DNA from: Verrucomicrobiota bacterium
GTDB lineage: Bacteria > Verrucomicrobiota > Verrucomicrobiia > Limisphaerales > JAJOIW01
Assembly (NCBI GenBank): GCA_021209225.1
Contig: JAJOIW010000239.1
Location: forward strand, 1 to 37,180
DNA length: 37,180 nt
Direction of reading: 5' to 3'
Positions 1-6,657 of the stretch are shown here, one piece after another. Within the stretch, counting starts at the first letter, position 1, and every line of letters starts with the position of its first letter. The position numbers were made by a program, and so were the translations under genes. The notes under the pieces were generated by a model. That model was not told where the DNA came from. It did not search any database and was given only the letters and a program-made list of their open reading frames with translations.

Positions 1-112
1 GCGGGAACCCCGTCCGCCCCGTTGGGGCGGTGAGGATGTGGGTTGCGGTTCCCAGGGTTGCGCTCGTTCCTCACTCCACCCTGGGCTGTCACCGTCCGCC
101 GCGTTGCGGCGG
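1..112. repeat. Block of three short palindromes (PVC-type interspersed repeat)
   Basis: Three hairpins follow one another: CCGCCCC-GTT-GGGGCGG (14-30), CCCAGGGT paired with ACCCTGGG (51-58 with 78-85), and CCGCCGC-GTT-GCGGCGG (96-112). Bases 1-24 recur exactly at 1861-1884. The same GCCCC/GGGGC and CCCAGGG/CCCTGGG hairpins recur at 1742-1825. Such repeats are common between genes in PVC-group genomes (general knowledge). No function can be read from the sequence, and the left edge of the block is cut by the window. Confidence 0.75.
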
Positions 113-502
113 AATGATAGATATATATAAATACAAATTAAAAAACATTTTCTGCCAGGCAAAAGTTGATCCCAATGGAAAGTAGACTCCTATCCGGTGA
201 AAGATTGTATAAATTTATATTGAGGGACACGGACCGGCTGAAACCCACATCAGGGCATGGGCTGAAAAACAAATCGCACATCCCGCGGAAATGAGCCGGG
301 AATATCGATCTGGAAGCGTTGAGAAAAAGCAGAGCCATCCAGCAAACCTGGGCAACCCGGAAAATATGAGACATGAATGTCCGGCTGGAACTTCCCGCGC
401 AAGACATCTTAAACTGGAATTCTGGTATCTCGCACGCAGGGCTTTCCGCTTCTGTGGCCTGGCACCCGCTACCGGGAGTATCCCTTCGCTTCGGTGTCGG
501 GG
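113..502. other. No convincing gene
   Basis: This is AT-rich at first (113-230), then mixed. An open frame on the minus strand overlaps the end of the antitoxin gene but has no recognisable domain and no ribosome-binding site, so it is not called. I see no RNA gene here. Confidence 0.5.
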
Positions 503-721
503 TCATTCCCCTCCCGCCGGCTCGACCTCAGGGCGGACAGCGGGTTGTCCAGCGTCAGCTTGTTCTGCATTCTGGATTCCGGAAGTGCGCTCCTGAGCGA
601 TCAGGGATGCAAGCAAGCGGTCGATGTCGTTGCCGTGACGCTCGGAAATGCCCCGCTTGATCGCACGGACTTCAGTGATCACCTCATCAACAACTTTGCA
701 GGGATGGTCAGATATCTTCAT
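503..721 (-). CDS. Putative antitoxin partner of the PIN-domain protein
   Basis: This 72-aa protein has an N-terminal half reading VDEVITEVRAIKRGISERHG followed by NDIDRLLASLI. That resembles the small helical proteins (pattern VxEVRxxRxxxxxxxxxDIDxLxxxL) found beside PIN-domain genes in cyanobacteria and other phyla. The C-terminal third is Gln/Pro/Glu rich and probably disordered. The start codon overlaps the last 14 nt of the PIN gene, so the two are translationally coupled with the toxin first, the reverse of the usual vapBC order. The likely role is to bind and inhibit the PIN ribonuclease, and perhaps to autoregulate. The assignment rests on gene context and a weak motif. Confidence 0.6.
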   Translation of the reverse strand: MKISDHPCKVVDEVITEVRAIKRGISERHGNDIDRLLASLIAQERTSGIQNAEQADAGQPAVRPEVEPAGGE

Positions 722-1190
722 CGTCGTTCAAAAGCTCCTCGGGGCTGCACATCACCGGCATGCGATGACCCGCCTCGTTGATGGTTGCCCGCATGCGTTC
801 CCTGGTGTGGGGGTTCGCAATGTGCTTGAAATTCCACGTAACAAGAAAGTCGATCCCATGCACGGAAGCAAGGGCAATGTGGACGGCATCAGGGGACGCA
901 ATCGCCGGCACAAGACCAGAGGCGACAAGCGTGCGCGCCAATCCAGCGGCAGACTCCGTAACCGGGAGAATCCGAATCCCTTTCAGCAGTTCCAACCGCG
1001 CCTTTGCCATTTCCGGATCTCCCTCTCCGGATTCATTCAACGTCTCAGTGGACGTCACAAGATCGAATCCCGAACATCCGCTGTCCCACCACTCCCGTGT
1101 TGCAAGCTGCCGACCCGCCTGGAGTATCGAGCGGGCATGCCGGGCGGTATAGTAGCTCGGAATCGTGGTCTCGATGTATGCTGCCGCCAT
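708..1190 (-). CDS. PIN-domain ribonuclease, VapC-like toxin
   Basis: This 160-aa protein, normal for a PIN toxin, begins MAAAYIETTIPSYYTAR, the strand-1 signature of a PIN subfamily in which Glu7 takes the place of the usual first Asp. Further acidic residues expected to bind Mg2+/Mn2+ lie in the middle (TETLNE) and in SPDAVHIALASVHGIDFLVTWN, which also matches the PIN core. Family members cleave tRNA or mRNA and arrest growth when freed from their antitoxin. The small gene at 503-721 overlaps its 3' end and is the probable antitoxin. No strong Shine-Dalgarno sequence precedes the ATG. The RNA target cannot be predicted. Confidence 0.82.
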   Translation of the reverse strand: MAAAYIETTIPSYYTARHARSILQAGRQLATREWWDSGCSGFDLVTSTETLNESGEGDPEMAKARLELLKGIRILPVTESAAGLARTLVASGLVPAIASPDAVHIALASVHGIDFLVTWNFKHIANPHTRERMRATINEAGHRMPVMCSPEELLNDDEDI

Positions 1191-1309
1191 AGGTGCCGAT
1201 CGGTATTACTTCTGGCAGAACGTTAAAGGAATGGCGCGCCGGGGGAAAGCTCGAATTTAATCACACGGCTTCCTCGTCGTCCCCATCTCCGACTTTTTGA
1301 ATGAAGCCA

Positions 1310-1552
1310 CTACGCGGCGGGGGGAGGCGGAAGTGGGTCCACATTTTCCTCCTTCGTGTTTGCTTCCGCTGAGCCGTTTGAGTCATCGGTCGCCTGGACA
1401 TCACTTAATTTTTTAAACTTGGTTTTTCTCCATGAATATAAAAAAGTCGGATTTTTTTCCTCAACCGCTTTGGTGATGACCTGAGTCTCCTCTCCTTTTC
1501 CGACAGGCCCGGCGAGGCAAACTATCAGAATATTCGTCAGCTCAGCGGGCAT
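1310..1552 (-). CDS. Small hypothetical protein (doubtful)
   Basis: The open frame extends up to 1729, but only the last 80 codons, from the Met at 1552, look protein-like: a short hydrophobic stretch (NILIVCLAGPVG), a basic segment (WRKTKFKKL), an acidic/Ser-rich segment and a PLPPPPAA end. The upstream part has an odd composition. No family is recognised. It could be the 3' remnant of a larger gene or chance. It ends upstream of the PIN gene on the same strand. Confidence 0.25.
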   Translation of the reverse strand: MPAELTNILIVCLAGPVGKGEETQVITKAVEEKNPTFLYSWRKTKFKKLSDVQATDDSNGSAEANTKEENVDPLPPPPAA

Positions 1553-1734
1553 TCCCAGGTCGGCCCGAGCTGACGCACTCAAGAGGTTACTCGAGGATAT
1601 TACGCTGATAAAAAATGAATCCCGTCCGTCGCTGCATCCATGAAAATGAACAGGAAATACAGAGAGGAATATATTCAATAAATGCACCGTAATTATTTCC
1701 GGGTGAGGTGAAAATGGGCCACCATCCACCTGGA

Positions 1735-2246
1735 ATTATGCGGCCCCAACGGGGCCAACGGTGAAAGCCCAGGGTGCCAACCCTGGGAAATATGCAAGCA
1801 AATAGCCAGCGCCCCAACGGGGCGCACGGAGCGTCCGCATGGCATCAACCCCATGAACTTGCGGGAACCCCGTCCGCCCCGTTGCGGCGTGATTTTTCCC
1901 TATCTCGCAGGTGCGGATGCCCGCCGCGGTGGCGGAGTCAGCGGCATTGCTGGCCATAATGCCGCCATGGCGATGCTGGCGAAAATCACATAGAACCACG
2001 TCCGGCAACCGCTGCCATACGTCCCCGGGCAATCATGGACTCCCCAAGGTAGCAGCGACAATCCTGTCGCTGATTCGTAAACGTTCAATCGTAAGCGCCC
2101 AACCAGCAACTCTATCTCCAGCATCTCTGAATAGGGTCGGATCGGGGCCTGACCGGCAAGCCTCACTGATGGGGAAAAATAACTGTCGCTGAATGGGGAA
2201 ATATAATTGCCGTTGGGCATCCAACACACGCCAGAGTGCGTTGCAT
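1735..2246. repeat. Cluster of assorted short palindromic repeats
   Basis: Perfect or near-perfect hairpins follow in series: GGCCCC-AAC-GGGGCC (1742-1756), CCCAGGGT/ACCCTGGG (1768-1787), GCGCCCC-AAC-GGGGCGC (1809-1825), CAGCGACA-ATCC-TGTCGCTG (2053-2072), and CAACACAC/GTGCGTTG (2222-2243). Bases 1861-1884 repeat bases 1-24 exactly. Two imperfect tandem copies of a roughly 23-bp unit containing TTCCCCAT lie near 2168-2212. Open frames across this block read through repeats and are not called as genes. The CAACACAC hairpin recurs at 4943-4964. Confidence 0.75.
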
Positions 2247-2262
2247 TCATCTGATTATCTGG

Positions 2263-2490
2263 TCAGGCGACGTCTCCGCCAGGTTTGCGATAGCACGCAA
2301 TTGCCAGATTCGTCAATACCGCTCCGGCGAAGACGATGCCATCGGTGGCGAGAATCCGCCACAGCGTTGCATCCTTATGGGGAATCACGCCCCAGACGCC
2401 GAGTATGCCGACCAATACACCAAGCACGATGGCGATCAGTGAGGTAATAAAACTCGCGAGATTAATCCTTCGTATTGTTGCGTCCTTCAT
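2263..2490 (-). CDS. Small two-helix membrane protein
   Basis: This is a 75-aa protein starting MKDATIRRINLASFITS. The start is chosen because a good ribosome-binding site (GGAGG, six bases before the ATG) precedes it; the open frame extends a further 21 codons without such a site. It has two hydrophobic segments, about residues 12-35 (ITSLIAIVLGVLVGILGVWGV) and 45-66 (ILATDGIVFAGAVLTNLAIA), joined by a short charged loop, and a basic C-terminus. It is probably an inner-membrane protein. No family is recognised. It lies downstream of the HEAT-like gene on the same strand, with a gap of about 70 bases, and may be part of the cassette region. Confidence 0.6.
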   Translation of the reverse strand: MKDATIRRINLASFITSLIAIVLGVLVGILGVWGVIPHKDATLWRILATDGIVFAGAVLTNLAIACYRKPGGDVA

Positions 2491-2562
2491 CGATGCCCTC
2501 CAAATGCCCGTCTCTTTAATACATCCACGGCGGGAATGGAAGCTTGAATTCAACCAGGAGCG

Positions 2563-2988
2563 TTAACCGCCGTTGGATGAACCGTCTTGTTTTGTCCTCT
2601 TCATTCTTGCCGCGTTGGTATCAGTAATAGCCTCCTCAACCCAATTTTTCTTATCAGAGTCGTGAACGGACCAGAGGACATGATCCATCGCATCCACTGC
2701 CTCAGCAGTTTCAGCCATGGCAATCCCATTGAGGGCAGCCTTCCAAATTCGAGGTTCGTCTCTGCGTAAGGCGTGGCGAAGAAAACCGGGAGACGAATCA
2801 AGATGAAACTCTGAAATCACCTCGATCACAAAAACCTTGATATTAAGGTCAGTCGTATCCTCATATGCACAGATGAGATCGGAAATCACCGCGGGATCCG
2901 CCTCGATCAAACAGTGAAACGCGTCGTCGCATCGTCCCGCCCGGAACTCGCCGAGATAATGATCCACGATGTCTTTGGGCGCATTCAT
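2563..2988 (-). CDS. HEAT-repeat-like helical protein
   Basis: The protein has about 141 aa from MNAPKDIVDHYLGEFRAG; a Met six codons upstream is the alternative start. The sequence is a run of amphipathic helix pairs: AVISDLICAYEDTTDLNIKV, FVIEVISEFHLDSS, FLRHALRRDEPRIWKAALNG, AVDAMDHVLW. The step RDEPRIWKAALNGIA is typical of HEAT/PBS-lyase-type repeats and of immunity-like proteins of the same shape. The C-terminus is polar. It is probably a cytoplasmic protein-binding scaffold. Such small stand-alone proteins are frequent integron cassette cargo, but no attC-like site can be placed confidently next to it. Confidence 0.6.
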   Translation of the reverse strand: MNAPKDIVDHYLGEFRAGRCDDAFHCLIEADPAVISDLICAYEDTTDLNIKVFVIEVISEFHLDSSPGFLRHALRRDEPRIWKAALNGIAMAETAEAVDAMDHVLWSVHDSDKKNWVEEAITDTNAARMKRTKQDGSSNGG

Positions 2989-3084
2989 TTCTTTGCATAA
3001 TGTCAAAGGATTGGGGATGGCACGCCAGCGGTCGTTCCCTACTCTTACTTAATGTGCATTGATGTCGCAAAAGCGTCACTGCAG

Positions 3085-3565
3085 TTAGTCGAACCTAAAC
3101 GGATATTGCTCATCGTGAGCGCGCCTCTCGTCCAGAGTCATTCTGGAACGGAGAAGGTTCACGGTCACCGCACCTTTTGCCATTCCGCCTTCCACGTACA
3201 GCCAATCCGTGACATCTTCTACTGTAACAGTGACCACATCCCCGGCCTCCACATAGTCAATCCATTCCGGAATACTGAGTAATTTACCAGTGATCGAATT
3301 CACATCTCTTGAAATTGGCTCTATCCACATGTGTTCTCCGTTTTCGTTAGCCTCCTTGCTAGGAAAGTAGACTTTTAGTAATCCGACGAATTCTTCTCCC
3401 ATCTGATCTCGTGCTGCCCAGAACTCATTTATCGACTTCTGAGCTGAAAGGATCGCCGCGTTTCATCTCAGTATCTTCAGAAGGAACATTGATGATATCT
3501 TTTCTCTCCTCTGAGCATCCAAGCATCAGAGTCACGAGTAGTAATAGAAGGAGGTGTTTCATAGT
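3085..3565 (-). CDS. DUF2314-domain lipoprotein, interrupted by one frameshift
   Basis: Two frames together make one protein. The first (ATG at 3565) encodes a lipoprotein signal, MKHLLLLLLVTLMLGCSEE, with lipobox LMLGC. After EDTEM the frame is wrong and stops at 3425. In the next frame the sequence continues as NAAILSAQKSINEFWAARDQ and then a complete DUF2314 domain (LLKVYF, HMWIEPI, GDVVTVTVEDVTDWLYVEGG). Reading two instead of three A residues (plus-strand T run at 3461-3463) gives TEM-NAAI, the usual opening of this family, as in the lipoprotein YegJ. The function of DUF2314 is unknown. The ATG lies 13 nt after the GTTGGGC end of the attC-like site at 3578-3631, as expected of a cassette gene. 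The break may be a sequencing error. Confidence 0.75.
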
Positions 3566-3577
3566 TCTATGGTTTTG

Positions 3578-3631
3578 CCCAACACTAAAGCCTCGACGCG
3601 GGAACCGCGTTCGGTGAGCTGCCTGGTTCTC
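3578..3631 (-). other. attC-like integron recombination site (site 1)
   Basis: Read on the minus strand, the site starts GAGAACCAGGC and ends GTGTTGGGC, matching the R' consensus GTTRRRY. The R'' side is degenerate but keeps the AAC that faces GTT. Between them lies a perfect hairpin, ACGCGG-TTC-CCGCGT, and an outer L-box pairing (GCTCACCGA with TCGAGGC) that leaves an unpaired base. The site lies between hicA' and the DUF2314 gene, both on the minus strand. Confidence 0.6.
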
Positions 3632-3635
3632 CATT

Positions 3636-3785
3636 TTAATCATTTTCTCCTTCACATAGACGGTGAAATATTCTTCGGGCAAGTATCTCATTGATCTCCC
3701 GATGCCGAGGCATTGGCTCTGATCTTCCGGTTTTTGGGTTGTGGAAAATGTGATGTCCGCTTCTTCACGAGGCGGGTCGCTTCAC
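3636..3785 (-). pseudogene. hicA: hicA toxin remnant with internal deletion
   Basis: A GTG start at 3785 overlaps the hicB stop (GTGA), giving VKRPAS and then an in-frame stop. In the same frame, after that stop, the sequence resumes as GHHIFHNPKTGRSEPMPRHR and EINEILARRIFHRLCEGEND, a clear HicA C-terminal half with the conserved PRHxEI. A trace of the N-terminal helix (RLVKK) is seen in a shifted frame. The usual segment between it and the G-H-H motif is missing, so some tens of bases were lost. Adding or removing one base does not restore the gene. HicA is a dsRBD-fold mRNA interferase, and this copy should be inactive. Confidence 0.72.
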
Positions 3786-3973
3786 GCAACCTCCAACTCC
3801 TCAACCTTTCTGATCCCAGAAATTTCCTCGGAACTGAATGAGCGGTGAAGGTCTTTCAATTGCTCTTTCAGATCATCCAGGCTCTCACCTTGGGTCCAAT
3901 GATCAGGATGGTCGTTGAGAAATCCCAGATACCACCCATCACTCTCTTTCCAATAGGTAAACCGCGCTTTCAT
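3782..3973 (-). CDS. hicB: HicB-family antitoxin
   Basis: This is a 63-aa protein, MKARFTYWKESDGWYLGFLN, followed by DHPDHWTQGESLDDLKEQLKDL and ending IRKVEELEVA. The pattern YWKExDGWYLGxLxDxPxxWTQGxTLxDLxxxL is that of the partial RNase-H-fold HicB antitoxins. The gene is intact and its stop overlaps the GTG of the damaged hicA. It normally neutralises HicA and represses its own promoter; with no active toxin it could remain as an autoregulator or as protection against HicA encoded elsewhere. Toxin-antitoxin pairs with their own promoters are common in sedentary integron arrays. Confidence 0.85.
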   Translation of the reverse strand: MKARFTYWKESDGWYLGFLNDHPDHWTQGESLDDLKEQLKDLHRSFSSEEISGIRKVEELEVA

Positions 3974-4253
3974 GTACTGTAAACTACCAAAACCTCAGAG
4001 GATTTGGCGAGCCACTTTATTTGGCGAACGTTTGAGGTGTGAAGTGGGCGGGGACCCTCCCTGTCAGGATAGTTGTCGCCTTCGACCGGAGCAGTCCATA
4101 TGATGGTCGTAGCTTCCAAAAGACTCCGGTATTGAAATCAGCATCAAACAGGCGACTCAAAACACCGATCTCATCAACCGGATTCTGATCCCCCTCAATC
4201 CGCACTGGCGGGCAGGTGAACCCAGGAATCCGGCCGGCCATCACATGAAATCG

Positions 4254-4448
4254 GTGCCATGTGGAGTGCGGTGGTCACCACCGCTTTCTGAGGCGTTGAC
4301 CAGGTCGTGAAATATTCAGATTATTCAAAATGCGTACAAAATATATCCGGCGTGTGTATCTCGTCCCGGGACTCAGACTCATATAAAAACTATCTGAGTA
4401 TCTCAAGTCATAAAAAGCGGTGATGACCACCGCACTCCACATGGCTGC
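4254..4448. repeat. REP-doublet / REPIN-like inverted repeat
   Basis: The left arm (4256-4286, core GGAGTGCGGTGGTCACCACC) and the right arm (4416-4446) are inverted copies that differ at one base over about 31 bp. Each arm is itself nearly palindromic (GCGGTGGT-C-ACCACCGC). They enclose about 125 bp of AT-rich DNA. This is the architecture of REPINs, which are moved by RAYT transposases; no RAYT gene is in the window. Confidence 0.75.
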
Positions 4449-4996
4449 AACCCGTATACAACCATACATGGAAATCCATCAAACCTGACTGCCGCGCACC
4501 AAAGTTCCGGCACCAACATGACAGTTACCGACAGGCCAGAGAACCTTAACGACTCAAAAGACCATCAGTAAAATATCAACTCAAACCAACCAGTGAAAAA
4601 CCCGCAAAATGACGGGCATAGTTTTGTCATGGTTACACCGATAGAAATAGAATTATAAATTCTTGAGAAACTGACTTTTTCTCAATGAGAAGATGTCATT
4701 CATATAAATTAACACAAATTCCGGACCGGATTTTGAACAGAAATAAGCTGACACCCATCAGGTCGTCAAAGTGAGACTGATAAAAAATATACAATCCGCA
4801 TATGAAAGGAATATATTCCGGACACAACACCGGAGAAGTGTGTGAAACAGAAGAGCCGTCCGGTCTGACACGGCGTCAACGAGAATGTGAAATGGAAGCC
4901 CGCCCGTAACTCCCCGCGATTCGTTCAACCATGGAAAGCAACCAACACACGCCAGCGTGCGTTGCTTACATTCCTTTTTTCAGTTAGGCGGCACGG
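4290..4996. other. AT-rich stretch without a gene
   Basis: Apart from the right REPIN arm and the CAACACAC hairpin at 4943-4964, I see no open frame with protein-like composition and no recognisable RNA. The region separates the hicBA cassette from the next cassette gene, and may be a worn array section or the scar of repeat insertion. Confidence 0.5.
4938..4990 (-). repeat. GCCTAAC half-site joined to a CAACACAC palindrome
   Basis: On the minus strand GCCTAAC (4984-4990) follows directly after the gene ending at 4997, as an attC R'' box would. It is followed by a palindrome (GTGCGTTG/CAACACAC, 4943-4964) and GTTGGTT (4938-4944). The outer arms do not pair, so this could be a degenerate attC or an attC whose far half was replaced by the repeat also seen at 2222-2243. 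Confidence 0.4.
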
Positions 4997-5605
4997 TCAT
5001 CTGTCTCTTGGGGTTTTGGTGATCCGAGAAAACTGTGAACGGGACTTCACATCCTGAACATCCTCAGGGCTGATGACTGAGGTGGATGAGTGAGCGATGA
5101 CGAAAGCAGAACTGTCGTGGGAAAACAGGAATGCGTGGCAGAGCCACGAAGGGGCCGGACTCGGATGCACATGAATGAACGAAAACGTAACATGGCGCTC
5201 CGTCGCGGATGGGACTGGAGGCTCGACTCTCAATGGGTGAATCACGCCGCCACTGCGGCTTGCGGCGTTCTTCAACTCCCAAGGAAGACCATCGCCCATC
5301 GTCTCGCCCACTGTATCGAGCATGTGACCGAGCTGACGCGGCGTGGTGGTGGGCGGATAACGCAGAAAGGTCAGTCGCTCAAGTCGGTCGCCAACTCGTT
5401 TGAAAACGAAATAATCAGGAACGTGCAGATCGTTCGTTGGGGCGTGAATGCGCTGAAACTCCAACGACCATTCTCCCTCCGGAAATGCAATCGTGCCCAA
5501 ACCCGCGACCGCCGCCTTCCCGGTGTAATTCGACTTGGGCGCCTGGGCCTGAATGTCAATGCAGGCGGCCAACAAGCCGAGGAGAATAATGATTGCGGTT
5601 TTCAC
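4997..5605 (-). CDS. Secreted hypothetical protein, cassette gene
   Basis: The GTG start at 5605 is chosen because VKTAIIILLGLLAACIDIQAQ is a clear Sec signal peptide. The 26 codons upstream in frame (MPNPAVKWDC...) are only the translation of the attC-like site at 5621-5681. The mature part, about 180 aa, has beta-rich motifs (GLGTIAFPEGEWSLEFQRIH, VPDYFVFKRVGDRLERLTFLRY) and ends HSSTSVISPEDVQDVKSRSQ and SRITKTPRDR. No family is recognised; periplasmic or outer-surface location is expected. The start lies 15 nt from the end of the attC-like site, the usual spacing of an integron cassette. Confidence 0.65.
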   Translation of the reverse strand: MKTAIIILLGLLAACIDIQAQAPKSNYTGKAAVAGLGTIAFPEGEWSLEFQRIHAPTNDLHVPDYFVFKRVGDRLERLTFLRYPPTTTPRQLGHMLDTVGETMGDGLPWELKNAASRSGGVIHPLRVEPPVPSATERHVTFSFIHVHPSPAPSWLCHAFLFSHDSSAFVIAHSSTSVISPEDVQDVKSRSQFSRITKTPRDR

Positions 5606-5620
5606 GGTGCGCGTAGTTCT

Positions 5621-5681
5621 GCCTAACGTAAAGGTAAGGGGCTGCGCTTTAGCGCAGTCCCACTTGACCGCAGGGTTGGGC
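5621..5681 (-). other. attC site, canonical (site A)
   Basis: Read on the minus strand: GCCCAAC (R'', fits RYYYAAC) at the 5' end and GTTAGGC (R', fits GTTRRRY) at the 3' end, 61 bp in all. The arms fold: GGGACTGCGC pairs with GCGCAGCCCC (one G-T pair) around a TAAA loop, and GGTCAAG pairs with CTTACC leaving one extra base, the extrahelical base typical of attC. The upstream gene's stop codon lies in the loop and the next gene starts 15 nt after the site. Confidence 0.8.
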
Positions 5682-6026
5682 ATCGTTGACTTCTTCTATC
5701 TCTGAATAGCCCGATGACATGTCACCGGATAGCCATTGCCAAGACTCTTTGAATTTTAAACGGCCATCAGGTAGCAGCTCCGGCGATGATAAACACTTTC
5801 CCAACATGAATTCTCCGTTGCTATTAATGTGGTGATATCGCATATCAAGCTGGCCACTTGGCAGAACTTTAGCTATCAAGTGACCACTGATAATGCTACC
5901 TCCGCTGTATTGCGCCGAAACAATTTTGTCCTTTTGATGGTAGTGAAAAAGAGTGTCGGTGCCGACCTCACCATTCTCAGTGTTCGTCAGGGAACGGAAT
6001 ATTTTTCCTTCAAGGTTGTACTGCAT
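5649..6026 (-). CDS. Small conserved hypothetical protein, cassette gene
   Basis: The 125-aa protein, MQYNLEGKIFRSLTNTENGE, continues with TLFHYHQKDKIVSAQYSGGS, AKVLPSGQLDMRYHHINSNG and LLPDGRLKFKESWQWLSGD. These short repeats of beta hairpins belong to a widespread small family often annotated, without support, as 'n-acetylglutamate synthase'; no catalytic motif is visible. The last dozen residues (NDAQPCGQVGLR) are encoded by the attC site, with the stop in its loop. The ATG lies 18 nt after the GTTAGGC end of the site at 6045-6144. It is a textbook cassette: site, gene, site. Confidence 0.75.
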   Translation of the reverse strand: MQYNLEGKIFRSLTNTENGEVGTDTLFHYHQKDKIVSAQYSGGSIISGHLIAKVLPSGQLDMRYHHINSNGEFMLGKCLSSPELLPDGRLKFKESWQWLSGDMSSGYSEIEEVNDAQPCGQVGLR

Positions 6027-6044
6027 ATGCGCCCTTATGAAGAT

Positions 6045-6144
6045 GCCTAACGCAAAGGTCAGCGACGGGAGCTAGCCGCCGATGAGGTTGAATTTGTCTC
6101 CGAGTGAAACGGCTGGCTCCCGTTCGCTGGACTGCCTGGTTCGC
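6045..6144 (-). other. attC-like site (site B)
   Basis: On the minus strand the site begins GCGAACCAGGC and ends GCGTTAGGC (R' consensus). The inner arms pair well: AGCGAACGGGAGCCAGCCG faces CGGCGGCTAGCTCCCGTCGCT with one extrahelical A and one G-T pair. The R'' box is degenerate (GCGAAC) but keeps AAC opposite GTT. The upstream gene reads into the site and stops at 6059. Confidence 0.68.
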
Positions 6145-6532
6145 TGTCGTCGAGATAGCACGTAAATGCGACCGTCGCGCCGAGGGCAGACACACGCCTG
6201 AGAGTCTCAGGTCGAAGTGCAACGTGGGCCGCACGGGATCCGGGGGTGATGCCGTATCCCACGTCAAATGTCCGCCTCAGTGCCCGCTCCCAGAGTTGAC
6301 GCTCGGATTTGCCTAGCCCTTCCACTGCCGCGCAAAGCTTGGTTATCGCTGCGTCGGCATCTTTGGGGTAGGAATTGCACTCCAACGCGAGCAGAAATAC
6401 ACCCCTGCGAATCGGCCCACAAAAAAGCGCGTGGGCTTTGTCATCAACAGCCGCCTCAATCGCATCCAGCTTCGATCTGGAGACGATTTCCAGATCGACG
6501 TTCTTGAATTCGGGTGGTGGCTTTGCTCTCAC
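6059..6532 (-). CDS. Conserved hypothetical protein, cassette gene
   Basis: The protein has about 157 aa from the GTG at 6532 (a TTG two codons earlier lies inside the attC-like site). The core reads KNVDLEIVSRSKLDAIEAAV, FLLALECNSY, LCAAVEGL, RTFDVGYGI and LRPETLRRVSALGATVAFTC, a compact alpha/beta fold recalling small DUF4279-like proteins. About the last 30 residues (SEPGSPANGSQPF onward) are encoded by the attC-like site at 6045-6144, so the conserved protein ends near TCYLDD. The function is unknown, and it is probably cytoplasmic because no signal is seen. Confidence 0.65.
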   Translation of the reverse strand: MRAKPPPEFKNVDLEIVSRSKLDAIEAAVDDKAHALFCGPIRRGVFLLALECNSYPKDADAAITKLCAAVEGLGKSERQLWERALRRTFDVGYGITPGSRAAHVALRPETLRRVSALGATVAFTCYLDDSEPGSPANGSQPFHSETNSTSSAASSRR

Positions 6533-6533
6533 A

Positions 6534-6657
6534 GCCAACGATGAAGATCACCGACCGCCGCTGGAGTCGGGCGCTGGCAGCGAATCCAGCATCCGAAAAT
6601 CCCGGCACATCGAAACTGAAGCGCGGGGCGGCGGTTCGGTGGAGCGCTTGGTTCTGC
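6534..6657 (-). other. attC-like site (site C)
   Basis: On the minus strand the site starts CAGAACCAAGCGC and ends ATCGTTGGC. CACCGAACCGCCG pairs with CGGCGGTCGGTG, leaving a single extrahelical A. The central loop is long (about 70 nt), as in the large class of attC sites. The R' box GTTGGC departs by one base from GTTRRRY. The gene upstream stops at 6548 within the site, and the next gene starts at its end. Confidence 0.6.

Noticed and set aside
138-506. 122-codon open frame on the minus strand
   Set aside because: Odd composition, no ribosome-binding site, and no domain; it crosses into repeat DNA.
1587-2250. Several overlapping open frames on both strands
   Set aside because: They are translations of palindromic repeats, with peptides such as RWPRWG and QLYFPIQRQLFFPI that mirror the repeat units.
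1-2250. CRISPR array
   Set aside because: The repeats are unequal palindromes with irregular spacing, and no cas gene is present.
4017-4244. 75-codon open frame on the minus strand
   Set aside because: No protein-like pattern, no start signal, and it abuts the REPIN arm.
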